The notes under the pieces: generated by a model | The model's input: the letters and a program-made list of their open reading frames with translations, nothing else | Database searches by the model: none | What the model was told of the DNA's origin: nothing | Shown: one piece after another, positions 47,322 to 56,510 of the stretch | How positions within the stretch are numbered: the stretch's first letter is position 1 | Layout of the letters: each line of letters begins with the position of its first letter | Made by a program: the position numbers and the translations under genes | NCBI GenBank assembly: GCA_963770155.1 | Contig: CAVYOE010000001.1 | Span: forward strand, 1,674,001-1,738,000 | Reading direction: 5' to 3' | DNA length: 64,000 nt | Source: CAVYOE01 sp963770155 | GTDB taxonomy: Bacteria > Actinomycetota > Thermoleophilia > Solirubrobacterales > 70-9

Positions 47322-48509
47322 CTAGGTGGTCTTTGCCGGCTGCTCGGATCCAGCGGCGTCGGTCTCGGGGAGACCGCGCTGGCGGGCGTGCTCGCTGATG
47401 AACTCCTCGGTCATCTCTCGCGCCACCGGGTCGGGCCGCTGGTTGTGCGGCGACTTCATCAGGTAGCTCGAGGGCCCGTCGAGCTGGCCCGCAACGCCGT
47501 GGTTCAAAGCGAGCTTCGCGATCCGGACTGCGTCGATCACGATCCCGGCGGAGTTGGGCGAGTCCCATACCTCGAGCTTGAGCTCGACGTTCAGGGGCAC
47601 GTCGCCGAACGACTTGCCCTCCACCCGGATGTGGGCCCACTTGCGGTCGGTGAGCCAGGGGACGTAGTCGGAGGGGCCGATATAGACGTCGTCGGCGGGG
47701 AGCTCGTGGTCCATGATCGAGGTGACCGCGTTCGTCTTCGAGATCTTCTTCGACTCGAGCCGCTCGCGTTCGAGCATGTTGTAGAAGTCCATGTTGCCGC
47801 CGACGTTGAGCTGGCTGGTCCGCTCCATCCGGACGCCCCGGTCGGCGAACAGGCGGGCGAGCTGGCGGTGGACGATCGTGGCGCCGACCTGAGACTTGAT
47901 GTCGTCGCCGATGATCGGCACGCCTGCCTCAGTGAAGCGCCGGTTCCAGTAGTCCTCCCGGGCGATGAACACGGGCAGGCAATTGACGAAGCCGACGCCG
48001 GCCGCCAGCGCCTGCTCGACGTACCACTTGGTCGCCTGCTCGGACCCGACCGGCAGGTAACAGACGAGCACGTCCGTCTGCGTGTCCTGAAGGATGCCGA
48101 CGATGTCGGCGGTCTCGCCGGGGGCCTTGGTGATCTTCTCCTTCAGATACTTGCCGAGACCGTCGTGCGTCATGCCCCGGTGGACCTTGATGCCGAGATT
48201 CGGCACGTCGCTGAACTTGATCGTGTTGTTCTGACCGGCGAAGATCGCCTCGGAGAGGTCCTTGCCGACCTTGTCGGCATCGATGTCGAAGGCTGCCGTG
48301 AACTCGATGTCGCGGATGTGGTAGCCGCCGAGGTCGACGTGCATGAGGCCCGGAACCTGCTCGGTTGGGTCTGCATCCTTGTAGTACTCGACACCCTGCA
48401 CGAACGAGCTCGCGCAGTTGCCGACGCCGACGATTGCGACGCGGACCTTGTTCTCCTGGCCGCCATTGCGACGGGCGCCGTTGGTGCCTTGTCCGTTGGC
48501 CTCGGTCAT
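47322..48509 (-). CDS. ino1: Inositol-3-phosphate synthase
   Basis: 395 residues from ATG, similar to mycobacterial Ino1. Converts glucose-6-phosphate to 1L-myo-inositol-1-phosphate using NAD. Cofactor motif VRVAIVGVGNCASSFVQGVEYY, TDVLVCYLPVGSEQATKWY, GDDIKSQVGATIVHRQL, SQLNVGGNMDFYNML and the catalytic Lys region SKKISKTNAVTS. First committed step for phosphatidylinositol and, in actinobacteria, mycothiol. AGGAGG sits just before the start. It lies 92 bases downstream of a CDP-alcohol phosphatidyltransferase, the next enzyme in lipid synthesis. Confidence 0.96.
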   Translation of the reverse strand: MTEANGQGTNGARRNGGQENKVRVAIVGVGNCASSFVQGVEYYKDADPTEQVPGLMHVDLGGYHIRDIEFTAAFDIDADKVGKDLSEAIFAGQNNTIKFSDVPNLGIKVHRGMTHDGLGKYLKEKITKAPGETADIVGILQDTQTDVLVCYLPVGSEQATKWYVEQALAAGVGFVNCLPVFIAREDYWNRRFTEAGVPIIGDDIKSQVGATIVHRQLARLFADRGVRMERTSQLNVGGNMDFYNMLERERLESKKISKTNAVTSIMDHELPADDVYIGPSDYVPWLTDRKWAHIRVEGKSFGDVPLNVELKLEVWDSPNSAGIVIDAVRIAKLALNHGVAGQLDGPSSYLMKSPHNQRPDPVAREMTEEFISEHARQRGLPETDAAGSEQPAKTT

Positions 48510-48601
48510 GCCTGGTGAATCCTCCTGGGTAGAAAAGCTGGGTTGGGGAAGGTGGGGGTGGGGACGGTGGAAGTTGAAATCACACTCAGGGCGGTCGAGG
48601 G

Positions 48602-49292
48602 TTACAGGTCGCCGTCATCGGTGCCGCCCGAGGGAACCGGCTGACGGCCGCCTGGCACCTGTGCCAGGGAGCGACGTACGTGCCAAACGCGCTGGATCAC
48701 GGTGAATGTGGTCAGGGCTGCCATCGCGTAGATGGCCGGGGCGAGCAACTCGACGTCGACGATTCCGGCGCCCTTTGCAAACACGAGGCCGATCGAAAGA
48801 ATGGTTACCCGCACGGGTCGGGTCGCCAACCCGACCTTGCACTCGACCCCCAGGGCCTCGGCCCGGGCGCGGGTGTAGGAGACCATCAACGACCCCAAGA
48901 CCACGACCACACACATTGCGACAACAAGCTCGTCTCCGCGCTCGGCGAAGTAGGCCGCGACCGCGGTCAGGACGATGCCCTCCTCGAGCCGGTCGAGGGT
49001 GGAGTCGAGGAAGGCGCCGAACAGCGTCCCCTTCCCCGACATCCGGGAATAGCGGCCGTCGAGAGTGTCCATCAGCGATCCGGCGATGAAGGCGAAACCG
49101 CCGAGCACGAAGTAGGTCTGCCAGACGAGGACCGCCGCGACGACGTTGAGGACGAAGCCCGCGATCGAGATCGCGTTCGGGGTCAGCCGGGACTCGATCA
49201 GCCGGCTGCGGACCGCGTCGGAGAACTCCGGGGACGTAATCCGCGCGTCCGTTGCGGCCCCGGGCCCGCGGGCGCTCGCGAAGCTCGGTCAT
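48602..49292 (-). CDS. CDP-alcohol phosphatidyltransferase (phosphatidylinositol-phosphate synthase-like), one frame break
   Basis: Reassembled ~229 residues from ATG 49292, which overlaps the PAP2 stop (ATGA). The membrane core carries the family signature DGRYSR-x8-G-x3-D-x3-D as MDTLDGRYSRMSGKGTLFG then FLDSTLDRLEEG. Transfers a phosphatidyl group from CDP-diacylglycerol to an alcohol; next to Ino1 the acceptor is most likely inositol-phosphate, as in PgsA1/PIPS. The start-proximal frame carries RPRARGRNGR and then shifts near 49243 (+1) into ITSPEFSDAVRSRLIESRL and LNVVAAVLVWQTYFVLGG. Five or six membrane segments. Confidence 0.82.
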
Positions 49293-50101
49293 GCCGTCGC
49301 CACCTCGATCTCGGGTGCATTCTCTGGCGGCGGTGGAGCTTCGGGCGCCGCACTCCCGGGGCCCCGGAGTGACCAGCGTTCAGGCCCGACCCGGGCGAGC
49401 ATCGTGGCTGTACCGAGCGCCAGCGCAGCGGCGAGAGCGCCGAAGAACGCATCGAGCCAGAAGTGGTGCCCGGTCGTGATCACGGTGAAGGTCATCAGCG
49501 CCGGGTAGAGCGCAAAGAGCAGCTTGAGCAGCGGCGGGCGGCTGAGCCAGGCAAGGGAAAGGCCGAGGATGAGCGAGAACCCGACGTGCATCGACGGAAC
49601 AGCCGCGTACGGATTGAAGAGCGGATCGTCATCTACCAGGAGCGGCTTGGCGCCGGTGATGTCGATGCTGCCGCCGAAGCCGAGCTCCGGCACGAACCGC
49701 GGCGGCGCGGTTGGGTAAAGCCAATACCCGAGGAAGGAGATCGCCATCGCCGCGATCATCATGTTGCGGACGAAGCAGTAGCTCCGGTTGTGGGCGAAGT
49801 AGATGATCGCGAGCCCGGCGACCATTCCCCAGAAGTGGACGTGGCCATAGACCCAGGCCGCGGCCTCGCTCGGCCAGCCGCTTCGGACCGCCCAGTTCTG
49901 GACATCGAGCTCGACGTAGCTGTGAAGCCAGCGCTCGGCATCGACCAGGTCCCTGGCGTGGGCGAGAGAAGCTGCGGCGCTGCCGTCGACCGCTCCGCGG
50001 GCAAAGCGCCACGCGTAGTAGGCGGCCACGATCACAAGCAGCTGCCAAACGAGGTCGAGGGGTCCTCGGGGGAGCAGTCGCTCGCCGATCCTCCGCCTCA
50101 C
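49289..50101 (-). CDS. PAP2-superfamily membrane phosphatase, copy 1
   Basis: 270 residues from GTG overlapping the previous stop (GTGA). Six hydrophobic segments. PAP2 motifs: FLGYWLYPTAPPRFVPE (motif 1 region), AAVPSMHVGFSLILGL (PSxH) and TTGHHFWLDAFFGAL (H-x4-D). Members dephosphorylate lipid phosphates or act as inositol-phosphoceramide/PI-lipid transferases (Aur1/IPC-synthase-like), which fits the inositol-lipid operon. A second PAP2 gene lies two genes upstream, likely a duplicate. Confidence 0.88.
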   Translation of the reverse strand: MRRRIGERLLPRGPLDLVWQLLVIVAAYYAWRFARGAVDGSAAASLAHARDLVDAERWLHSYVELDVQNWAVRSGWPSEAAAWVYGHVHFWGMVAGLAIIYFAHNRSYCFVRNMMIAAMAISFLGYWLYPTAPPRFVPELGFGGSIDITGAKPLLVDDDPLFNPYAAVPSMHVGFSLILGLSLAWLSRPPLLKLLFALYPALMTFTVITTGHHFWLDAFFGALAAALALGTATMLARVGPERWSLRGPGSAAPEAPPPPENAPEIEVATA

Positions 50102-51690
50102 GGCTTGCTCCTGCAGCTCGGCCCCCGCTCGAAGATCCGCACCGGTGAGAAGTCGGCGACGACGTCGGCGACGCCCGGGCGCGACATGTGGACGGTGGTC
50201 AGGCCACCCGGAGAGGCCTCGACGCAGCCGACCCCGCCCGCCATGGCGAAGTAGGGGCTGTGGCGAACGTGGACCAGATACGAGCCCGGCTTCGAGGCGC
50301 GAATCGAGAAGCCGTCGGAGTCGAAGTTGACAACCTGCGCCGGCCGCTCTGCCAGCGGCGTCGCGTGCTTGACCTCGTACACGGTCCAGTCGGTCGTCGT
50401 GAAGGCCGGCTTCAGGTAGGGCAGGCCGCGGCGAATCAGGGTGGCCTCGGTCACGCCCGCGTAATCGAGGGCACCGTTCGAGAGCGCCACGTACTTGACC
50501 GCAAGCCAGTCGAGCCAGAGCCGGTACTCGGTGGCGCTCAGCGATTCGTCATAGAAGAGCGGGTTGAGCTTGCGGTCGAGTTGTCGCTCCCAGCCGCGGG
50601 CAATCGGCATGTCGCCCGGGACGATCGCCGCTTCCCAATGGTTCTCGGTGGGCACGATCTCGACCCGGGCCGGGGCCTCACCAGTCCGCTCCGCCAGGAA
50701 ACCCTGGATCGGGGCGTAGTAGCTCTGTTTGACAGAGGGCTCGGCATGCACGTTCTCGAGGTCGCGCATCACGGGTCCCCACTGCCAGTAGACGATCAGC
50801 GGCACCAGGAACAGGAGCAGGATCCGCTCGCGGCGGTTCCAGAGGGCGCAGGCCAGCAACGGACCGAGCAGCAAAGCCCCCATCCGGGTCGCATTGCCCC
50901 CGAGCGGGTTGGCGATCAAGAAGGAGGCCGTCAGCGCGAGTCCATAGAGGGCGAGGCCGCTGCGGAGCAGCTTCTCGTCCCTCGGCATCGCGAAGTAGAC
51001 GGCGACCGCCCCAAGGATCGCCGGCATGTAGCTGCTCCAGACGAAGGGCTCGGTCCCGCCCTCGGGAAAAACGAGGGCGAGGGCAATGGCTGTCCCGAGG
51101 GCGACCACTCCAAGCTCGAGACCGATCGCGCGCCTGCTCTTCCAGTTCCGGTTCGCCATCCAGTGGGCGAGGCCGCCGCAGGCGAGGAACAACGCCGCGA
51201 CGGGACTCGCGAACGGACACAGCGCCGCAAAACAGAGCGCCGTCCGCCGATAGCCGCATTGGGCGGCGAACACGGCCGCCAGTGCGATCGTGACGCCGAG
51301 AGCGAAGGTGAGGCGACCGGTGAACAGGCTGATCGTGGTCCCGGCCGCGAACCAGACGACGCCGAAGCGGGAGCTCTCGCCCCAGCGGCGCTCGGCGATC
51401 GCGGCGAACAGGAGCGCGGCGGCGACCGCCGCCAGCGCACCCACCAGACGCTCTCCGATCAGAGCGCCGAGCGGTGGGAAGAGCACGCTGTAACCGGGGG
51501 TGTGGTGGCCGCCGAACCAGAGGTTGTTCCACGTTGCCGGCCCTTCGAGCTCGAACAGCCCGGTGCGGAACTGCTGCGCGGCATGGTCGGCGCTGTGCGG
51601 CTCGACCAGGAGATAGAGCGTCGCCAGGGCGGCCGCAACGAACGCGGGCTCGGCAAAGCGGCGAAGCGGCGCCGGTAGTACGTAGGTCAC
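50098..51690 (-). CDS. Polytopic membrane protein between two PAP2 genes, glycosyltransferase-C-like
   Basis: 531 residues from GTG 51690 (MTYVLPAPLRRFAEPA). About ten hydrophobic segments from FVAAALATLYLLVEPHSADH through AFLIANPLGGN-type loops to IVYWQWGPVMR, then a ~200-residue extracytoplasmic domain with FHYTPT-independent motifs such as YYAPIQGFLAERTG and VEIVPTENHWEAAIVP. The first loop ELEGPATWNNLWFGGHHTPG resembles GT-C glycosyltransferases (GT39/GT87 style). Stop and start overlaps with PAP2 copy 1 make co-translation likely. A lipid-linked sugar transferase for inositol lipids is a reasonable guess, not proven. Confidence 0.65.
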   Translation of the reverse strand: MTYVLPAPLRRFAEPAFVAAALATLYLLVEPHSADHAAQQFRTGLFELEGPATWNNLWFGGHHTPGYSVLFPPLGALIGERLVGALAAVAAALLFAAIAERRWGESSRFGVVWFAAGTTISLFTGRLTFALGVTIALAAVFAAQCGYRRTALCFAALCPFASPVAALFLACGGLAHWMANRNWKSRRAIGLELGVVALGTAIALALVFPEGGTEPFVWSSYMPAILGAVAVYFAMPRDEKLLRSGLALYGLALTASFLIANPLGGNATRMGALLLGPLLACALWNRRERILLLFLVPLIVYWQWGPVMRDLENVHAEPSVKQSYYAPIQGFLAERTGEAPARVEIVPTENHWEAAIVPGDMPIARGWERQLDRKLNPLFYDESLSATEYRLWLDWLAVKYVALSNGALDYAGVTEATLIRRGLPYLKPAFTTTDWTVYEVKHATPLAERPAQVVNFDSDGFSIRASKPGSYLVHVRHSPYFAMAGGVGCVEASPGGLTTVHMSRPGVADVVADFSPVRIFERGPSCRSKP

Positions 51691-51701
51691 GTCAGCAGAG
51701 C

Positions 51702-52478
51702 TCAGGCTGCCCGCGCCTCGGCGGGCCGGAACGACCAGGCGGCGGGACGCGACCGGGCGAGCTGATGTGCACCGACCGCGGCGAGGCCGGCAACCAGGGC
51801 GCCGGCCGCTCCGTCGAGCCAGAAGTGATTGCCGGTCACGATGACGACCAGGAAGACGAGCAGCGGATAGATCGCCCAGAAGCCGCGGACGGCCGGATGC
51901 CGGGTGATCATCGCCCCGGTTATCCCGATCATCAGCGCGAAGGCACAGTGCATGCTGGGCACCGCCGCATAGGGGTTCACGAACATCTGAACCAGGGCCG
52001 AATCGTGATTCACCCCGGCATAGAGGTTGATCGTGTCGACGAAGCCCTCCTCGGGGATCAGCCGTGGCGGCGCGGTCGGCAACAGTGTGTAGCCGATCAG
52101 CGCCAGCCCCATCGCGATCATGAACATGTTGCGCACGAAGTAGAAATGGGAGTTGCGGTAGATGTAGAGCCAGACCAGGAAGCCGGTCGTGAGCACGAAA
52201 TGGCTGTTCATGTAGGCGAAGTTGGTCAGGTCGATCAGCCATTGCTGCCCGAGCAGCGCCGACTGGAGGTCGGCCTCGAAGAATGTCCCGGTCGCCTTCT
52301 CGATGTCGATCAGCGTCTGGGCGTTGGCGAACGCAACGCTGGCCTTGCCCTCGGCGATGCCGCGAACGGTCTCGTAACAGACGTCCGCGAGCACGAACAA
52401 GGCAAGTTGGCGAAATGCGTCGCCCCAGCCGTGGGGCAGACGAGCTCCGATGGAGTTGGTCACCCGGCGCACGACCAC
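51702..52478 (-). CDS. PAP2-superfamily membrane phosphatase, copy 2
   Basis: 258 residues from GTG (an internal GTG gives MTNSIGARLPHG). Same blocks as copy 1: ALIGYTLLPTAPPRLIPEEG, YAAVPSMHCAFALMIGITG and VTGNHFWLDGAAGALVAG, so motif PSMH and HFWLDG are intact. Hydrophobic segments are spaced as in copy 1. First gene of the minus-strand inositol-lipid run. The two PAP2 copies may act on different lipid phosphates. Confidence 0.87.
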   Translation of the reverse strand: MVVRRVTNSIGARLPHGWGDAFRQLALFVLADVCYETVRGIAEGKASVAFANAQTLIDIEKATGTFFEADLQSALLGQQWLIDLTNFAYMNSHFVLTTGFLVWLYIYRNSHFYFVRNMFMIAMGLALIGYTLLPTAPPRLIPEEGFVDTINLYAGVNHDSALVQMFVNPYAAVPSMHCAFALMIGITGAMITRHPAVRGFWAIYPLLVFLVVIVTGNHFWLDGAAGALVAGLAAVGAHQLARSRPAAWSFRPAEARAA

Positions 52479-52529
52479 GGGAGTTTATTGGCCCGCCCGC
52501 CAGAAGTGAAGCCTAGATTTGAGTAGAGC

Positions 52530-53321
52530 TCAGGCGCGCCCGAGGAAGTCGAGGATCCGCCCAACCACGCTCTCCTCCTCGACCCAGGGCCAGTGGCCGA
52601 GCCGGGGTAGCTCGAGCAGCTCTGCACGCGGCAAGAGCTGGGCGAATGCGCGGCCGTATCTCGCCGGGAGGTAGGGATCGCGGCCGCCCCAGACGACCAG
52701 GGCGGGACAGGCGATCGCCTCGAAGCCTCGGCCGGCGGCCTCGAGCTCTTCAGGATCAGCGGAGCGGTAGAGGGTGAGGATGGCGCGCTTGGTTCCCCGG
52801 TCGAGGTGGTCGTGGATGCTGTCGACCACCTCGGGCATCGGCCCGCGATCGCCTCTCGCCTGCCGGATCAGCACCCGGGTCCCGGCCCGGGTCGTGATCG
52901 CGTTGAAGAACTCCCCTATTCCGCGCCGCCGCCATTGCCGCGCAACCCAGTGCCAGCGGAATCCGGGGATGAAGGGGACCGCGTTGATGATCACCAGCCG
53001 CTCGAGCCGCTCCGGATGCCCCGCGGCCGCGAGCAGACCCACCGAGCCCCAGTCGTGGACCACCAGCTTGTAGCGGCCGATGGCCAGCTCGGCCAGGAGC
53101 CGCTCGATGAAGCCGGCGAGGCCGTGCATTGTGTAGGTGTGAGCCGGCCGGCCCGACCTCCCCCACCCCGGCAGGTCGAAGGCGACCGCGGGGCCTTCGA
53201 TCGCGTCCAGAAAGGGCAGCCAGTCGTCGGAGCTGGAGGGATTGCCGTGGACGAAGACCGTCGGCGAGCCCGTGCCTTCGCTCCGGCGCAGAAAGACGTC
53301 TACCCCCTCGACCTCCACCAT
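52530..53321 (-). CDS. Alpha/beta hydrolase with Asp nucleophile (haloalkane dehalogenase/epoxide hydrolase-like)
   Basis: 263 residues from ATG 53321; GTG 53342 would add seven residues. Oxyanion motif TVFVHGNPSSSDDWLPF, nucleophile elbow KLVVHDWGSVGLLAA (Asp in H-D-W-G), acid VVWGGRDPYLP and catalytic His LPRLGHWPWVEEE. The HGNPSS and HDWGS pair is characteristic of haloalkane dehalogenases and epoxide hydrolases, but the halide-binding Trp/Asn pair cannot be assigned by eye, so the substrate is open. Diverges from the endonuclease III gene. Confidence 0.85.
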   Translation of the reverse strand: MVEVEGVDVFLRRSEGTGSPTVFVHGNPSSSDDWLPFLDAIEGPAVAFDLPGWGRSGRPAHTYTMHGLAGFIERLLAELAIGRYKLVVHDWGSVGLLAAAGHPERLERLVIINAVPFIPGFRWHWVARQWRRRGIGEFFNAITTRAGTRVLIRQARGDRGPMPEVVDSIHDHLDRGTKRAILTLYRSADPEELEAAGRGFEAIACPALVVWGGRDPYLPARYGRAFAQLLPRAELLELPRLGHWPWVEEESVVGRILDFLGRA

Positions 53322-53364
53322 CGACTCGTGAATGGCGGGCACGACCGGACAATATCCTCGCGTC

Positions 53365-54060
53365 GTGGCTGCACCCCACCGGAAACGACCGAGGCGCGCG
53401 CGGGTGCGCGCCATTCGCGACCGGCTGCGCGAGATGTATGGCCGCCCCGCGGGCAAGCCGCACGGTCATCCGATCGAGGAACTGGTCCGCACGATCCTCT
53501 CCCAGCACACGAACGACCACAACCGCGACGTGGCCTACGCACGGCTGCGGGAGCGCTTTCCCACCTGGGAAGCGGTTCGGGACGCGCGGGTGGAGGAGAT
53601 CGAGGAGGCGATCCGGCCCGGCGGCCTTGCCCAGCAAAAGGCACCGCGGATCCAAGCGGTCCTCGGCGAGCTCGACGACCACCCAGACCTCGACTGGCTC
53701 GAGTCGGCGCCCCGGGAGAAGGCGATGGGGTTCCTCACCTCGCTTCCGGGCGTCGGGCGCAAGACCGCCGCCTGCGTCCAGATATTCACCTGGGGCCATC
53801 CGGAGATCCCGGTCGACGTCCACGTCTACCGGGTGGGAGGGCGCCTCGGCCTCTTCCGGGAACGGGCCTCGTTCGACGAGGCCCACGACGAGATGCTCGC
53901 GATCACCGACCCCGAGGACGCCTATGAGCTGCACATGAACCTGATCCGTCACGGCCGCGAGGTCTGCAGGCCGCAGCCACGTTGCGGCGAGTGCGCCCTG
54001 CGTCGCATGTGCCCCTGGTACCGCGCAAACCGGGTTCCGGCGGCGGCGGCGGCGCGCTAG
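53365..54060 (+). CDS. nth: Endonuclease III-like DNA glycosylase/AP lyase
   Basis: 231 residues from GTG 53365 (ATG 53332 in frame but overlapping the divergent gene). HhH-GPD domain: EELVRTILSQHTNDHNRDVA, hairpin LTSLPGVGRKTAACV with the catalytic Lys, and PVDVHVYRVGGRLGLF with the catalytic Asp. C-terminal iron-sulfur loop CRPQPRCGECALRRMC has spacing C-x5-C-x2-C-x5-C, one residue shorter in the first gap than the classical C-x6. Removes oxidised pyrimidines and nicks AP sites in base excision repair. Confidence 0.92.
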   Translation: MAAPHRKRPRRARVRAIRDRLREMYGRPAGKPHGHPIEELVRTILSQHTNDHNRDVAYARLRERFPTWEAVRDARVEEIEEAIRPGGLAQQKAPRIQAVLGELDDHPDLDWLESAPREKAMGFLTSLPGVGRKTAACVQIFTWGHPEIPVDVHVYRVGGRLGLFRERASFDEAHDEMLAITDPEDAYELHMNLIRHGREVCRPQPRCGECALRRMCPWYRANRVPAAAAAR

Positions 54061-54117
54061 CGCCATCCTCTGCGCCTCGGCCGGCTCCCGGCTGCGCGTT
54101 AGTATCACCGCGCCTCC

Positions 54118-54489
54118 ATGGGGAGACGCACCTACATCGCCTTTGCCCTGTTCGCGATCTTCTGCGCGGTCCTGATCCCGGCCTGGGCGATCAGCCGCGA
54201 GGGCGGCGAATCGGCCTCGACCGGAGACGTCCCCGAGAGTCTCGATGACGGCAAGGAGCTCTTCGTCACCAACTGCGGCTCCTGCCACACGCTCGAGAAG
54301 GCCGGCACCGACGGGGTCGTCGGACCGAATCTGGATGACCTGCTCGGCAGCGCCAGCCCCGAAGGCAACGTCTCCCGGGTCGGGGCCGCGGTGGAGAACG
54401 GGATCGCCGGCCGGATGCCGGCGAAGATCCTCACCGGCGAGGACGCCAAGCGTGTCTCCGAGTTTGTCGCCCAGGTAGCCGGGCAATAA
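54118..54489 (+). CDS. Membrane-anchored or secreted class I cytochrome c
   Basis: 123 residues from ATG. N-terminal hydrophobic helix YIAFALFAIFCAVLIPAWAI that may serve as anchor or signal, then an acidic spacer and a single c-type domain with haem motif NCGSCHTLEKAG and a distal Met in IAGRMPAKIL. It has the size of cytochrome c551/c6-type electron carriers. Independent gene between endonuclease III and dnaK; no oxidase or reductase partner in view. Confidence 0.9.
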   Translation: MGRRTYIAFALFAIFCAVLIPAWAISREGGESASTGDVPESLDDGKELFVTNCGSCHTLEKAGTDGVVGPNLDDLLGSASPEGNVSRVGAAVENGIAGRMPAKILTGEDAKRVSEFVAQVAGQ

Positions 54490-54552
54490 GCCCACAGCAG
54501 CTCTGTTGCTGCCGGCGCCTTGACAGGCGTACCTAAATTTGACACACTCTGA

Positions 54553-54573
54553 CTTAGATTTAGTTAGCTCAAG
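54553..54573 (+). promoter_or_regulatory. HAIR-like operator for HspR upstream of dnaK
   Basis: Two 7-base arms, CTTAGAT at 54553-54559 and GCTCAAG at 54567-54573, separated by 7 bases, resemble the HspR-associated inverted repeat CTTGAGT-N7-ACTCAAG (about eleven of fourteen arm positions match). It overlaps the region just after TTGACA (54539-54544) and ends 19 bases before the dnaK ATG. With hspR at the end of the operon, autoregulated heat-shock repression as in Streptomyces is expected. Confidence 0.7.
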
Positions 54574-54591
54574 AAAGGCAATTTAAGACCG

Positions 54592-56502
54592 ATGCCACGC
54601 ACCATTGGAATTGACCTCGGAACCACGAATTCGGCGATGGCCGTGATGGAGGCCGGCGAGCCGTCCGTGCTCGAGAACGCCGAAGGCGGACGGACCACCC
54701 CGTCGGTGGTCGCATTCACCGAGTCCGGCGAGCGCCTCGTCGGCACGGTCGCCAAACGGCAGGCCGTGATGAACCCCGAGCGCACGATCTTCTCGATCAA
54801 GCGCTTCATGGGCCGCAAGAAGTCCGAGGTCGCCGAGGAGGAGACGATCGTCCCCTACGAGGTCGACGAGGGCCCCAACGGCGACGTCCGGATCGAGGTC
54901 GACGGCAAGCAGTTCTCGCCCCCGGAGATCTCCGCGATGATCCTGCAGAAGCTGAAGGCCGACGCGGAGGCCAAGCTCGGCGACACGGTCGACTCGGCGG
55001 TGATCACCGTCCCCGCCTACTTCAACGACGACCAGCGCCAGGCGACCAAGGACGCCGGCAAGGTCGCGGGCCTCGAGGTCAAGCGCATCATCAACGAGCC
55101 CACCGCGGCCGCGCTCGCCTACGGCTTGGATAAGGAGTCGGACCAGACAATCCTGGTCTTCGACCTCGGTGGCGGGACCTTCGACGTCTCGGTTCTGGAG
55201 ATCGGCGACAGCGTGTTCGAAGTCAAGGCGACCGCCGGCGACAATCACCTCGGCGGCGACAACTGGGACAAGGCGATCGTCGAGTGGCTGGTCTCCGAGT
55301 TCAAGCGTGACCAGGGTGTCGATCTCTCCGAGGACAAGAACAGCCTGCAGCGTCTCTACGAGGCGGCGGAAAAGGCGAAGATCGAGCTCTCGACCACGCA
55401 GGAGACCCAGATCAACCTGCCGTTCATCACCGCGACGGACGCCGGGCCCAAGCACCTCGAGATGAAGTTGACCCGGGCGAAGCTGGACGAGCTCACTTCG
55501 GATTTGCTCGAGCGAGTCGTCGGCCCGGTGAAGCAGGCGATCTCCGACTCATCCGCCTCGGACATCGAGCATGTGGTGATGGTCGGTGGGATGACCCGGA
55601 TGCCAGCCGTGATGGAGAAGGTCAAGGAGCTGACCGGCAAGGACCCCCACCAGGGCGTCAATCCCGACGAGGTCGTTGCTGTCGGCGCCGCGATTCAGGC
55701 CGGCGTGCTCGCCGGGGACGTCAAGGACGTCCTCCTGCTCGATGTCACTCCGCTCAGCCTCGGGATCGAGACCAAGGGCGGGGTGGCGACCAAGCTGATC
55801 GAGCGCAACACCACGATCCCGACCAAGAAGTCGGAGATCTTCTCGACCGCCGAGGACAACCAGCCCTCGGTGGAGGTGCACGTGTTCCAGGGCGAGCGCG
55901 AGATGGCGGTCTACAACAAGAGCCTGGGCAAGTTCCAGCTCACAGGAATTCCGCCGGCGCCGCGTGGAATCCCGCAGATCGAGGTCACCTTCGACATCGA
56001 CGCCAACGGCATCCTGCACGTGTCGGCAAAGGACCTCGGAACCGGCAAGGAGCAGAAGATCGAGATCACCGGCGGCTCGGGACTCGACGAGTCCGAGGTC
56101 GAACAGATGATCAAGGACGCCGAGGCCCATGCCGAGGAGGACCGGGCCGCGCGCGGGCTGGCCGAGGCGCGCAACATGGCGGAGAGCGCCGCGCACCAGG
56201 CTGAGACGCAACTGACCGAGCTCGGCGACCAGGTCGAGGAATCCTCGAAGTCCGAGATCGAGGCAGCGATCAAGGAGGTCCGCGACGTGGTCGAGTCCGA
56301 GAACGTCGAAGAGATCAACTCGAAGACCGAGGCCCTGCAGACCGCGTTCCAGGCCGTCTCGCAGAAGATCTATGAGGCGGCGCAGCAGCAGGCCGCCCAG
56401 GACGACGGCGCCGGCTCCGGCGCCACGGCAGGCTCGAGCAATGGGGCCGGCGAAGAGGAAGAGATCGTCGACGCCGAGGTGATCGACGACGAGAAGTCGT
56501 AG
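54592..56502 (+). CDS. dnaK: Chaperone DnaK (Hsp70)
   Basis: 636 residues from ATG. ATPase domain with IGIDLGTTNSAMAVMEAG, RTTPSVVAFTESG, VPAYFNDDQRQATKDAG, LVFDLGGGTFDVSVL and HVVMVGGMTRMPAVMEKV; substrate-binding domain DVTPLSLGIETKGGV; helical lid and C-terminal EEEEIVDAEVIDDE. ATP-driven chaperone working with DnaJ and GrpE on nascent and heat-denatured proteins. First gene of the operon behind the HAIR-like operator; grpE starts 8 bases after its stop. Confidence 0.98.
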   Translation: MPRTIGIDLGTTNSAMAVMEAGEPSVLENAEGGRTTPSVVAFTESGERLVGTVAKRQAVMNPERTIFSIKRFMGRKKSEVAEEETIVPYEVDEGPNGDVRIEVDGKQFSPPEISAMILQKLKADAEAKLGDTVDSAVITVPAYFNDDQRQATKDAGKVAGLEVKRIINEPTAAALAYGLDKESDQTILVFDLGGGTFDVSVLEIGDSVFEVKATAGDNHLGGDNWDKAIVEWLVSEFKRDQGVDLSEDKNSLQRLYEAAEKAKIELSTTQETQINLPFITATDAGPKHLEMKLTRAKLDELTSDLLERVVGPVKQAISDSSASDIEHVVMVGGMTRMPAVMEKVKELTGKDPHQGVNPDEVVAVGAAIQAGVLAGDVKDVLLLDVTPLSLGIETKGGVATKLIERNTTIPTKKSEIFSTAEDNQPSVEVHVFQGEREMAVYNKSLGKFQLTGIPPAPRGIPQIEVTFDIDANGILHVSAKDLGTGKEQKIEITGGSGLDESEVEQMIKDAEAHAEEDRAARGLAEARNMAESAAHQAETQLTELGDQVEESSKSEIEAAIKEVRDVVESENVEEINSKTEALQTAFQAVSQKIYEAAQQQAAQDDGAGSGATAGSSNGAGEEEEIVDAEVIDDEKS

Positions 56503-56510
56503 GACGCCCC

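Noticed and set aside
48545..48590. G-rich run upstream of ino1 considered as a G-quadruplex or riboswitch
   Set aside because: On the coding strand it is C-rich and no recognised riboswitch core is present; evidence too weak.
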